DNA of 64,000 bases, from assembly GCA_964371355.1 (NCBI GenBank), contig CAYJMG010000012.1:1-64000 (forward strand), in the 5' to 3' direction. Under the pieces are notes generated by a model, which saw nothing but the letters and a program-made list of their open reading frames with translations, was not told the DNA's origin and did not search any database. This DNA is from JACRBR01 sp964371355 (GTDB lineage: Bacteria > Chloroflexota > Dehalococcoidia > DSTF01 > JACRBR01). Positions 9,324 through 17,075 of this stretch are shown one piece after another (position 1 is the first letter of the stretch; the number at the start of each line of letters is the position of its first letter). A program made the translations under genes and the position numbers.

Positions 9324-9408
9324 CGCCACTCGATACCTCGCTTTCCAGCGTACGACATCGAGCCATTTGGCCCTTTCCGCGACTCCCCGCTCCCCGTACC
9401 GTGCCGCC

Positions 9409-10008
9409 ATGCTGACAGGCGTCGTGCTCGCGGGCGGCCACACCGCCTCTTTCAACGGGAACAAGGCCGGCGCCGTGCTGGAGGGAATACCCGTCGTCCA
9501 GTACGTCCTTGACGCGCTCGCATCCGTCGTCGACGACATCGTGATCACGACCGGCCCGGACCAGCCACTGCCTGATGTGCGCTGCGAGCTGCCCGTCGTG
9601 GTCTGCGAGGACCTGCTGCCGGAGCGCGGCCCGCTCACTGGCATCCTCACCGGCCTCCAGTGCGCGCGTTCCGAATACACCGTCGTCGTGCCCTGCGACA
9701 CACCCTTCGTCGAGCCAACCCTCCTGCGCTCGCTAATCGCGCTCCGCCACGGCTATGACGCCGTCGTGCCCGTCGTCGGCGGACGCCCGCGCCCTCTGCC
9801 CGCCGTCTACCGGAAGACCTGCATCCCGGCGCTGGAGCGCGCCCTGAACGGCGACGACCTCTCGGTGACCTCATTCCTGCTCCACGTGCGGCCCTGCGTC
9901 CTCGAGGAGCACCGTGTTCGCGAGACCGATCCCGAGCTGCGATCGTTCGTCAATATCAACCGCCCCCGCGACGCCGCGAAGGCCCGACGCGCCCTCGCTC
10001 CGCGCTAG
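9409..10008 (+). CDS. mobA: MobA-like molybdenum cofactor nucleotidyltransferase
   Basis: A 199-residue NTP-transferase that in this family attaches GMP to molybdopterin. The start MLTGVVLAGG puts the nucleotide-binding loop at the N-terminus as in MobA; the usual LAGGxSxRMGxDK is degenerate here (LAGGHTASFNGNK), with the Lys kept. Other family marks are ERGPLTGILTGL, VPCDTPFVEP and the terminal FVNINRPRD. It is divergent from the sensor kinase, with an 85-base gap. A MocA/CTP:molybdopterin transferase is possible, since the motif is atypical. Confidence 0.75.
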   Translation: MLTGVVLAGGHTASFNGNKAGAVLEGIPVVQYVLDALASVVDDIVITTGPDQPLPDVRCELPVVVCEDLLPERGPLTGILTGLQCARSEYTVVVPCDTPFVEPTLLRSLIALRHGYDAVVPVVGGRPRPLPAVYRKTCIPALERALNGDDLSVTSFLLHVRPCVLEEHRVRETDPELRSFVNINRPRDAAKARRALAPR

Positions 10009-10743
10009 CCCCGCCGCGGGGCTCGCCGACACGCGAAGATCCCCATCGGTATTGATGCTCTGGATCGCACACGCGGCCCTCTTGCAACGCTTCTGCAAGA
10101 ATCCGGCGCGCGTTGAGTGGATCTCGGGCATGCAGCGTGGGCCATAGTGTGAGCGACCGCCGCCGCGTCATCGCGTGAGCGGTGCTCTGACCCCCGCCCG
10201 GTGGCGGATGGACGAGAAGAAGAGAGGACCGGTACCCCCCGGGTCCTCTCTTCTTGTCCCTGCAATCGAGTGTCGAGCTGCCCGGGATCTGTCTCCGTCG
10301 CCCTTCGATGAGTGCGAGCGCCGGAGCGGGATCCCGCCACGATCCCGGCTCCGGCGCCGCCCCCTTGGGGCGTCCACCCGCGAAGGGTGTTGACCGGCCC
10401 GTCCCAGCGAAGATAGCGCGCATATATGCCTGAACGCGTCAACGGTGCCGCGTCGAGCCGTTGCGATTTCATCACAGCCCTGCCCCCCTGTTTCGTCCTC
10501 CGCCCACTGCTTCTCGCCGCTGCGACCGCTCTGCCTGGGCCTCCGCTTGCAGCTTCGTGCCGATGTCCAGCCTGCGTTCAGCCACCGGGCTGGCTCCCTG
10601 GCTTCGCGAGTCCCGCTCGACGCGACGAGAACCACAGTAGCGAGGTTCTCCCCAGCCCCAGGCTCACAACTCGTGATATGCGGGCGAAAGCGCCGTCATC
10701 CAACATATCCCCGGAAAACAGCGCGAGCGGGAGGAATCACCCG
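10009..10743. other. 735-base intergenic region with one strong hairpin
   Basis: No convincing gene. In-frame sequence upstream of the response regulator from about 10426 shows no domain and is probably 5' untranslated. The region holds the hairpin at 10217-10255 and the GGGAGGAAT ribosome binding site of the regulator. Confidence 0.6.
10217..10255. terminator. perfect 14-bp stem-loop, terminator or attenuator
   Basis: Arms 10217-10230 (AAGAAGAGAGGACC) and 10242-10255 are perfect complements with an 11-base loop. It lies 209 bases after mobA and 490 bases before the regulator gene. There is no T tract on the plus strand beyond the arm itself. Confidence 0.55.
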
Positions 10744-11490
10744 ATGCCCCTGGAACCACTCGTCCTTGCGATCGATGATGAGGCTGCGCTGCTGCGTCTC
10801 ATCAAGCTGGAGCTTGCCGGCGAAGGCCTGCGCATCATCACCGCTCAGAGCGGCGCGGAGGGCATTCGGATCGAGGAGGAGCACCGGCCAGACCTCGTGC
10901 TACTCGATATCTCCATGCCCGAGATGGATGGCTTCGAAGTCATGCGTCAACTGCGCGATCGCACGAACGTGCCCATCATCCTGCTCACTGCGCGCGGCAG
11001 CGACAGAGACAAGGTCCGCGGCCTCGAGCTGGGGGCCGACGACTACCTCCCCAAGCCCTTCAGCCCCGCCGAGCTCAGCGCACGCGTGCGCGCCGTCCTC
11101 CGTCGTGCCATAGGCGCCTCCGGGGCGGAATCAACCGTCGAGGCGGGCAACGTCACCGTCGACCTGCATCGCCGCCTCGTGTCGAAGGAAGGCAGCATCG
11201 TCGAGCTGACGCGCACGGAGTGGCTGTTGCTTCAGTACCTGGCCGCCAACCCCGGACGCGTCATGCTCAACGCCGAATTGCTCAGCAAGGTGTGGGGACC
11301 GGAGTATCGCGGCGACCTCCAGTATCTTCGCGTGTGGGTCTCTCGCCTGCGGAAGAAGCTCGAGGATGATCCCACGAACCCGCAGATCATCAAGACCTTC
11401 CAGGGCATCGGCTACATGTTCGACCGCCCCGGCGCCGAGGCACCCGTCGAGGAGAGCCCCGTCGACGACAGCGCAGCCGTCGTGAGCTGA
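10744..11490 (+). CDS. OmpR/KdpE-type response regulator (paralogue 1)
   Basis: 248 residues: a receiver domain (acidic pocket DDE near 12-14, phospho-Asp in LLDISMPEMDG, Lys in PKPFSP) and a winged-helix DNA-binding domain with LTRTEWLLLQYL and WVSRLRKKLE. The start at MPLEPLV follows a GGGAGGAAT ribosome binding site; longer readings lack support. No kinase gene is next to it on this strand. It is a close paralogue of the convergent regulator at 11577-12335, sharing LLSKVWGPEYR and FQGIGYMF. It may answer to the PAS kinase of that operon or to an unlinked one. Confidence 0.9.
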   Translation: MPLEPLVLAIDDEAALLRLIKLELAGEGLRIITAQSGAEGIRIEEEHRPDLVLLDISMPEMDGFEVMRQLRDRTNVPIILLTARGSDRDKVRGLELGADDYLPKPFSPAELSARVRAVLRRAIGASGAESTVEAGNVTVDLHRRLVSKEGSIVELTRTEWLLLQYLAANPGRVMLNAELLSKVWGPEYRGDLQYLRVWVSRLRKKLEDDPTNPQIIKTFQGIGYMFDRPGAEAPVEESPVDDSAAVVS

Positions 11491-11499
11491 CAGCCGATC

Positions 11500-11537
11500 G
11501 CATGCCCACGCCCCGCCGCCGCCGCGCGTGGGCATGC
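11500..11537. terminator. bidirectional hairpin between convergent regulators
   Basis: A perfect 12-bp stem (GCATGCCCACGC with its complement) and a 14-base loop sits 10 bases after the plus-strand regulator and 40 bases after the end of the minus-strand one, so it can serve both. Confidence 0.6.
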
Positions 11538-11576
11538 TCGCGTGCTCGCCCGGGGAGACGCGACGACACGGGCCCG

Positions 11577-12335
11577 TCAGTCCTGCGCGTGGTCCGCGGT
11601 CTTCTCGGCGGTCACCGCTTCCGTCATGGCCGGATCCAGGGCATGCCCGTCGGGCACGAACATGTACCCGATCCCTTGGAACGTCCTGATCAGCCGCGGG
11701 TGGGACGGCTCCTCTTCCAGCTTCTTCCGCAGGCGGGAGACCCACACACGAAGGTACTGCAAGTCGTCGCGGTACTCCGGTCCCCAGACCTTGCTGAGCA
11801 ACTCCCCATTGAGCATTACCTTGCCCGGATACGTCGCCAGGTGCTGAAGCAGCATCCACTCGGTCCGCGTCAGCGACACCAGCTCGCCGTGCTTCATCAC
11901 CAGCCTGCGGTTGAGGTGCACCTCCACGGGACCGGCACGCACTACGCTGTCCGCGCCGGGCATCCCCGTCGAGCGGCGCAGCACCGCCCGCACGCGCGCG
12001 CTCAACTCGTCCGGGCTGAATGGCTTCGCGACGTAGTCGTCCGCCCCCATCTCCAGCCCGCGCACCTTGTCGGCTTCGCCGCCCTTCGCCGTCAGGAGGA
12101 TCACCGGGATCGCACTCCGTTCCCGCAGCCGGCGCATCAGCTCCAGCCCCGTCATCTCCGGCATCACGATGTCCAGCAGCGCGATATCGGGATGGTGCTC
12201 CTCGGCCGCGTGCAGTGCCTCCGGCCCGCTCGCCGCCGTGATCACCCGGAACCCCTGCGTCGTCAGCTCCAGCTTGATCAGACGCAGGATGCCCGGCTCG
12301 TCGTCCACCGCCAGCACCATCGGGCCCGTCGTCAT
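11577..12335 (-). CDS. OmpR/KdpE-type response regulator (paralogue 2)
   Basis: 252 residues with a receiver (DDE pocket, phospho-Asp in LLDIVMPEMTG, AKPFSPDEL) and a winged-helix effector domain (LTRTEWMLLQHL, YLRVWVSRLRKKLE). Its start overlaps the stop of the PAS histidine kinase by four bases, so the two form a cognate, translationally coupled pair. Sequence similarity to the neighbouring convergent regulator is high along the whole length, which points to an inverted local duplication. Confidence 0.92.
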   Translation of the reverse strand: MTTGPMVLAVDDEPGILRLIKLELTTQGFRVITAASGPEALHAAEEHHPDIALLDIVMPEMTGLELMRRLRERSAIPVILLTAKGGEADKVRGLEMGADDYVAKPFSPDELSARVRAVLRRSTGMPGADSVVRAGPVEVHLNRRLVMKHGELVSLTRTEWMLLQHLATYPGKVMLNGELLSKVWGPEYRDDLQYLRVWVSRLRKKLEEEPSHPRLIRTFQGIGYMFVPDGHALDPAMTEAVTAEKTADHAQD

Positions 12336-13888
12336 GCCGTCACCTCCGGCTCAAACGGTAGTGTAAATCCCACTTCGGTCCCCCCTTCTTCCCTCGCCAT
12401 GGCCCAAATTTGACCGCCCTGAGCCTCTACCAGCCGCTTGCACACCGCCAGCCCGATGCCCGCTCCCGGCACGCTGTCCGACGCGCGCGGCGAGCGGTAG
12501 AAGGCCTGGAACAGGTGGGCCGATTCCTCCGCCGTAATCCCGATGCCGGCGTCCAGCACCCGCACCGCCGCCTGCTCGTCGCTCCGGTTGATCACGACCG
12601 TCAGCAGCTTGTCCCGCGGGCTGTACTTCTCGGCGTTGCTCAGCAGGTTCCGCAGCGTCTGCTCGACGTACGCCGACTCTCCGCGCGCCGGGGCCATCCC
12701 CGCCTCGTCTCGCACGGCGATCGTCCGCTCCGGGTATCGCGCCAGGTGCTCGTTCACGGCTTTCGCCACGATGCGGCTCAGCAGGATCGGCTCCATCGGG
12801 ATCGTCTCTCCCGCCTCGATCCGCGCCAGGACGAACATGTTGTCCACCAGCTGCTGCAACCGCATAGACTCCTGTTCGATGTCATTCATCGCCGCCGCGA
12901 TCGTCTCGGCGTCCAACTGACCCGAGAGCCGGCGCAGCACCTGCGCGTTCCCGAAGATCGTCGTGATCGGTGTCCGCAGCTCGTGCGAGACCAGCCCCAG
13001 GAACTCGTCCTTTGCCGCCCCCGCCCGCTGCAGGTCGATCGCCGCCCGGTGCGCCTCCTCCTCCGATTGGCGCCGGTCATGGACATCCAGCGACACCCCG
13101 ACCCACGCCTGCACTTCCCCCGAGGAGTCCCGCAACGGCGCGGTGTGCGTCAGGTGCCAGCGATACTGTCCGTCGGCCCGCCGGATCCGGTACTCCGCGG
13201 CGAATGGACGAGCCGCCTGCACCAGGCCCACCCACGCGCCGCGCCCGTCCCGCACGTCGTCCGGGTGAATCAGCTCCACCCACCGCGCCCCCCGGAACCC
13301 CTCGATCTCGCGGCCGCAATACTCAAGGAGTTGCCGGTTGCAGTACTGCACCTCGCCCGCCGCCGTCGTGGTCAACACCAGCGCCGGCATCGTCTCCGCC
13401 AGGGCGTGGTACAGCTCTTCGCTCACAGCGGTCCGGCGCTCGCTCTCTCGCAAGGCTTGCTCCGCCTCATGCCGCCCCGTCACGTCGATGCACGACCCGA
13501 TGAACCCGGCGAACTCCCCGTTCGCATATCGCGGCGTGCCCGCGTCCAGCACCCACCGGTACGCACGGTCGTACCGTCTCAACCGGTACTCCATCTCGAA
13601 CGGCGCGCGCGCCGCGAAGTGCCTGCGATAGATCTCCATGCATCGGTCCAGGTCGTCCCGGTGCACGCCCTCCGCCCAGCCATCGCCCGCCTCCTCGTCC
13701 AGACCCCGCCCGCGAAACGCCAGCCACCGGTCGTTGAAGTACACGCAGCCGGCCGTCTCGTCTGAGACCCACAGCATCACCGGCGCGCTATTCGCGATAG
13801 CGCGAAACCACTCCGCCGCTGGCACACCCGCGAACGTGGGCGCGGCCGCTCGCGTCTTCCCGGAGTCGGGCCAGCCCGATCCGGCCAT
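12332..13888 (-). CDS. cytosolic PAS-PAS histidine kinase
   Basis: 518 residues from MAGSGWPDSGK, chosen for the GGGGGAG ribosome binding site 6-7 bases upstream; an in-frame extension to 14071 looks unrelated. Two PAS/PAC domains (about 25-145 and 155-280, with YRLRRYDRAYRWVLD and YRIRRADGQYRWHLT), a HisKA domain with the phospho-His in LVSHELRTPITTIFG, and an HATPase domain with N box RNLLSNAEKYSP, G1 DAGIGIT and G2 GAGIGLAV. No membrane segment, so it senses an internal signal. It is the first gene of the kinase-regulator operon. Confidence 0.92.
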   Translation of the reverse strand: MAGSGWPDSGKTRAAAPTFAGVPAAEWFRAIANSAPVMLWVSDETAGCVYFNDRWLAFRGRGLDEEAGDGWAEGVHRDDLDRCMEIYRRHFAARAPFEMEYRLRRYDRAYRWVLDAGTPRYANGEFAGFIGSCIDVTGRHEAEQALRESERRTAVSEELYHALAETMPALVLTTTAAGEVQYCNRQLLEYCGREIEGFRGARWVELIHPDDVRDGRGAWVGLVQAARPFAAEYRIRRADGQYRWHLTHTAPLRDSSGEVQAWVGVSLDVHDRRQSEEEAHRAAIDLQRAGAAKDEFLGLVSHELRTPITTIFGNAQVLRRLSGQLDAETIAAAMNDIEQESMRLQQLVDNMFVLARIEAGETIPMEPILLSRIVAKAVNEHLARYPERTIAVRDEAGMAPARGESAYVEQTLRNLLSNAEKYSPRDKLLTVVINRSDEQAAVRVLDAGIGITAEESAHLFQAFYRSPRASDSVPGAGIGLAVCKRLVEAQGGQIWAMAREEGGTEVGFTLPFEPEVTA

Positions 13889-13957
13889 GGCGTTCTCCCC
13901 CAACGCTAGCTTGCCCGTCAGTCGATACTCCGGCCGCTGCCGGGGCCTCGTCCGGAT

Positions 13958-13972
13958 GCTAACAGCGTTAGC
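13958..13972. promoter_or_regulatory. small palindrome upstream of the PAS kinase
   Basis: GCTAAC-AGC-GTTAGC lies 70 bases upstream of the kinase start and may be an operator or part of the promoter. No factor can be named. Confidence 0.3.
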
Positions 13973-14080
13973 TTCGACGACCCGAAACAGTGCCATGCAT
14001 GCGGATTGCAGATTCGTGACAGAATCGCTTGACGGCGCTTCCGCCGCCTGCGGATCGCCTTGCGGTGGCATGGCAAGCGA

Positions 14081-14112
14081 CAGCGCCCTGGCTTGCCGGA
14101 GCCAGGGCGCTG
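14081..14112 (-). terminator. hairpin after the acidic lipoprotein gene
   Basis: A perfect 13-bp stem (CAGCGCCCTGGCT and its complement) with a 6-base loop lies 40 bases after the stop codon of the minus-strand lipoprotein gene. No T tract follows. Confidence 0.6.
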
Positions 14113-14151
14113 AGGATCGGATCGAGGAGGATCGAGGAATATCGCCGCGCG

Positions 14152-15384
14152 CTACTCAGAAAGCTCCTCGTACCATGCCTCGGCGAGCGCCCGCACGGGC
14201 TCCTCGCAGGCGTCGGACGTCTCACCGAAGGGAGCGAAGCAGACGACGTCGCCGGTGATCGCCCCCTTCGCGAACTGAAGCTCGTAGAACGTCCCGTCGT
14301 ACGATGTGAAGGCGGATACCCTGCCGGTCTCGCCTGGATCTAGAGCCGCGTCACCGGTGATGCCGTCGACGAATCCTCCCGCCCACGCTGCGGCCGCGTC
14401 CTCGTCTCCCAGCCGGAACAGCGTGACCTCGATCGCCAGGTCCGGCTCGCCGTCCAGGCCATACCGGCGCAGCGCCAGCGTCTTTGCCCCCAGCTCCTCC
14501 AGCAGGTCGCGGACCGCGATGGGGTCTCCGCTGTCGTCGGCGAGTGCCCAGGACTCGATCGGAATCGTCGCCGTCCCCAACACGGTGCCGGCGCCCGCAC
14601 CCTCGGCGGCGTCCTCCGAAGGCAAGAGGTCCTCGACCCAACCCGGGAGCGTAGCCGGATCGAGCGTGCCGTCGAGGAAGGCTTCGATGTCGCCTTCGAT
14701 GCTGTCGAATAACGCCGCCATGTCACGCGGGGCCCCGAACTCCCCCTCCGACAGGAACGTCACGCGGCCCACCACGGGGCCCAGCCGGAAGCGCAACGTC
14801 GTCTCCAGCGGCGGCAGGCCCGTCTCTTCACTGTCCGATTCGCGCGTGAAGTACCGCGAGTCGTCCCCGACCGCCGGCCCCCGCACTGTGTCGCTCCCTC
14901 CGTCGTTGTCGCTGCTGATGTCGTCCAGCCCGCTCTCCGCGGCATCCTCATCCTCAAATAGGATCAGCGTCGCCTGGACCATCTCCGTCCTGTCCCCGCC
15001 AACAGTCTGGAAGGTCTGCCCGACCCAGAACTCCTCCCCCTCGGTTCCGGATGGCGTGGGGTCGAATCCCAGGTTGAACTCGGGGAAAGCCGGCCACCAC
15101 GGACCCGTGCCCGAAAGTACCTCCTCGATGTCGTCCGCGCCCAGCATGGCCGCGTAGAGCCCCTCGATAGTCGGCTCGTTTTCCGAGGCGGGTGGGTTGT
15201 CCGTCTCGTCCTTCTCGTCCGCCTCGTCGGCCGCATTCGTCTTTTCGCTCTTGCTCTCTTCCGCGACCTCCGTCGCTTCGGACTCGTCGTCATTGTCCGA
15301 GGAGTCCTCGCCGCCGCCACCCCCGCACGCCATTCCGACCAAGAGGAAGATCCCGACGATCGCGATGAGCGCGCTCTTGTACAC
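14152..15384 (-). CDS. acidic lipoprotein of unknown function
   Basis: 410 residues from a GTG start, chosen because GGAAGGAGG lies four bases upstream and because the signal peptide then begins at once. A hydrophobic stretch ends in the lipobox LVGMAC, so the protein should be lipid-anchored. Residues about 24-70 are a Gly then Asp/Glu/Ser-rich linker. The rest has two similar halves with phrases such as LRFRLGPVVGRVTFL and LRRYGLDGEPDLAIEVTLFRLGD, suggesting a repeated beta fold. I do not recognise the family. It is monocistronic with a terminator-like hairpin behind it. Confidence 0.75.
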   Translation of the reverse strand: MYKSALIAIVGIFLLVGMACGGGGGEDSSDNDDESEATEVAEESKSEKTNAADEADEKDETDNPPASENEPTIEGLYAAMLGADDIEEVLSGTGPWWPAFPEFNLGFDPTPSGTEGEEFWVGQTFQTVGGDRTEMVQATLILFEDEDAAESGLDDISSDNDGGSDTVRGPAVGDDSRYFTRESDSEETGLPPLETTLRFRLGPVVGRVTFLSEGEFGAPRDMAALFDSIEGDIEAFLDGTLDPATLPGWVEDLLPSEDAAEGAGAGTVLGTATIPIESWALADDSGDPIAVRDLLEELGAKTLALRRYGLDGEPDLAIEVTLFRLGDEDAAAAWAGGFVDGITGDAALDPGETGRVSAFTSYDGTFYELQFAKGAITGDVVCFAPFGETSDACEEPVRALAEAWYEELSE

Positions 15385-15710
15385 GGTGCCTCCTTCCACG
15401 CGCTTCGCTGCCGATCGCGCGCGGCCTTCTCCCGGGATATCGACGGCGCTCTCCCGCCCGCGCACGCCTCCCGGCGCGCGTCTCGCATTTGTGCCCTGTT
15501 CGTTATTGACGGGTGATGCTGCCGGGGTGATTCATCCGGCGGAGCCGGGTGCCGCCACCCGGCCCGACCGGTCACGGGCGTGGGATCCACGCGCGAAGAA
15601 TCCGCACGCGCGGCTCCCCTGTGTTGAGAATCCTGCCGCCCGTCTCCGCTCGACATCCGCCTCTCCCCGCGTTACAGTAGTTGTAGGAGCAATTACTAGA
15701 GAGGTCGCCC
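15385..15710. other. divergent intergenic region
   Basis: 326 bases between the leftward lipoprotein and the rightward pirin gene. It holds a 7-bp hairpin (CCGGGTG/CACCCGG, 15545-15562) and the putative operator at 15676-15697. No gene is seen. Confidence 0.5.
15676..15697. promoter_or_regulatory. inverted repeat upstream of pirin gene
   Basis: AGTAGTTG-6 bases-CAATTACT, 8-bp half sites with one mismatch, ends 13 bases before the pirin start codon. Such spacing suits a repressor site (MarR or similar). It overlaps the ribosome binding region. Confidence 0.35.
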
Positions 15711-16700
15711 ATGCCCGCCGTCAGCGCCGATACGCTAACCCTCCCGCGCATCAGCCAGCTTGCCTGGAGCGAGACCTCGTGGCGTCCGGTGGCGTCGGTC
15801 GTGACCGCGAACCGGCAACTCGAGGGCGAAGGCTTCGTCGTCCGGCGACCCTTCCCCTCCTACGACCTCTCGCTGGCCGACCCCTTCCTCCTCCTCGATC
15901 ACCTGGGCGCCGTCGAGTACGCGCCCGGCGAAGCGAAGGGCACGCCCTGGCACCCGCACCGCGGTTTCGAGACCGTTACCTACATCATGGACGGCGCCTT
16001 CGAGCACCAGGACACGACCGGTGGCGGCGGCCTCATCGCCGACGGCGCCACGCAGTGGATGACGGCGGGCGCCGGCATCCAGCACATCGAACGCCCGCCC
16101 GACGCGCTCGTCACGAAGGGTGGCCTCTTCCACGGCGTGCAGCTCTGGGTCAACCTGCCCGCTGCCCAGAAGTGGGTCCCGCCGCGCTACCAGGACATCG
16201 AAGCGCGCGACGTGGCCATGCTCTCCAGCCACGACGGCGCATCCCTCGTCCGCGTCATCGCCGGCGAAGTCGCTGGCCACCGCGGCCCCGGCGTCACCTA
16301 CACGCCGATCGCGTACGCGCACGCCACCGTCGCGCCCGGCTCCCGCCTCGACCTGCCGTGGTCACGCGACTTCAACGCGCTCGTGTATGTGCTCGCCGGC
16401 CGCGGCTACGCCGGTCGCGAGGAGCGCCCGCTCGACGAAGGGCAACTCGCCGTCTTCGGCCCCGGCGAAGCCATCACCATCAGAGCCGCCGAAGAGCAGC
16501 CCGTCGCCTCGAGGAACGGCTGGGAGGTCCTCGTCCTCGGCGGCCTCCCCATCCGTGAGCAGGTCGCCCGCTACGGCCCCTTCGTCATGAACACCCGCGA
16601 AGAGATCATGCAGGCCATCAAGGACTTCAACGAAGGCCGCATGGGCACCATCCCCGCCACCAGAGTCCCCCACCGCACCTCCCGCGACGAGCCCCTGTAG
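15711..16700 (+). CDS. pirin family protein
   Basis: A 329-residue bicupin. Pirins bind one metal in the N-terminal cupin and act as quercetinase-like dioxygenases or as redox-linked regulators. The metal ligands are visible: two His in WHPHRGFETVTY, and the His and Glu in GIQHIERP. The C-terminal cupin (about 190-290) is present. It is monocistronic, with a possible operator just upstream. The natural substrate is not predictable. Confidence 0.92.
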   Translation: MPAVSADTLTLPRISQLAWSETSWRPVASVVTANRQLEGEGFVVRRPFPSYDLSLADPFLLLDHLGAVEYAPGEAKGTPWHPHRGFETVTYIMDGAFEHQDTTGGGGLIADGATQWMTAGAGIQHIERPPDALVTKGGLFHGVQLWVNLPAAQKWVPPRYQDIEARDVAMLSSHDGASLVRVIAGEVAGHRGPGVTYTPIAYAHATVAPGSRLDLPWSRDFNALVYVLAGRGYAGREERPLDEGQLAVFGPGEAITIRAAEEQPVASRNGWEVLVLGGLPIREQVARYGPFVMNTREEIMQAIKDFNEGRMGTIPATRVPHRTSRDEPL

Positions 16701-17075
16701 GTCAGGGTCGCTGTAGGAGCGCAGCCTGCTGCGCCCTCGTCGGTCGATCCGCCCACGCCACATGCGACAGCGTCGCCGGAGCCCCAAAACCCGTCATCCT
16801 GAGCCGCAGGCGAAGGATCTTCGTCCTCCACCCACCACACCTCATTTGCGACAGCGCCACCGAACGCCCTCCTCGCACCTCCCGCGTCCCGCGTCCCTCC
16901 TCGCACCTCCCGCGTCCCGCGTCCCTCCTCGCACCTCCCGCGTCCCGCGTCCCGCTTCGCACCTCCCGCGTCCCGCTTCGCACCTCCCACTTCCCACTTC
17001 CCACCTCCCACCTCTCACTTCTCACCTCCCACCTCTCACTTCTCACCTCCCACTTCTCACCGCTACCATGCGCCC
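16701..17075. repeat. intergenic repeats: hairpin, CATCCTGAG repeat and CACCTCCCGCGTCC tandem array
   Basis: 375 bases without a gene. From left to right: a GCGCAGC-CT-GCTGCGC palindrome (16719-16734), a diverged copy of the GTCATTCTGAGCGCAGCGAAG repeat (from about 16793), and a low-complexity array of CACCTCCCGCGTCCCGC-like and CACCTCCCACTTC-like units (about 16872-17058) running up to the carboxylase start. Confidence 0.8.

Noticed and set aside
10426..10743. N-terminal extension of the response regulator
   Set aside because: It has no signal or domain, and a good ribosome binding site precedes the internal ATG at 10744.
14152..16700. Overlapping open frames between lipoprotein and pirin as extra genes
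   Set aside because: No family features; they are shadows of the two clear genes and of the repeat array.
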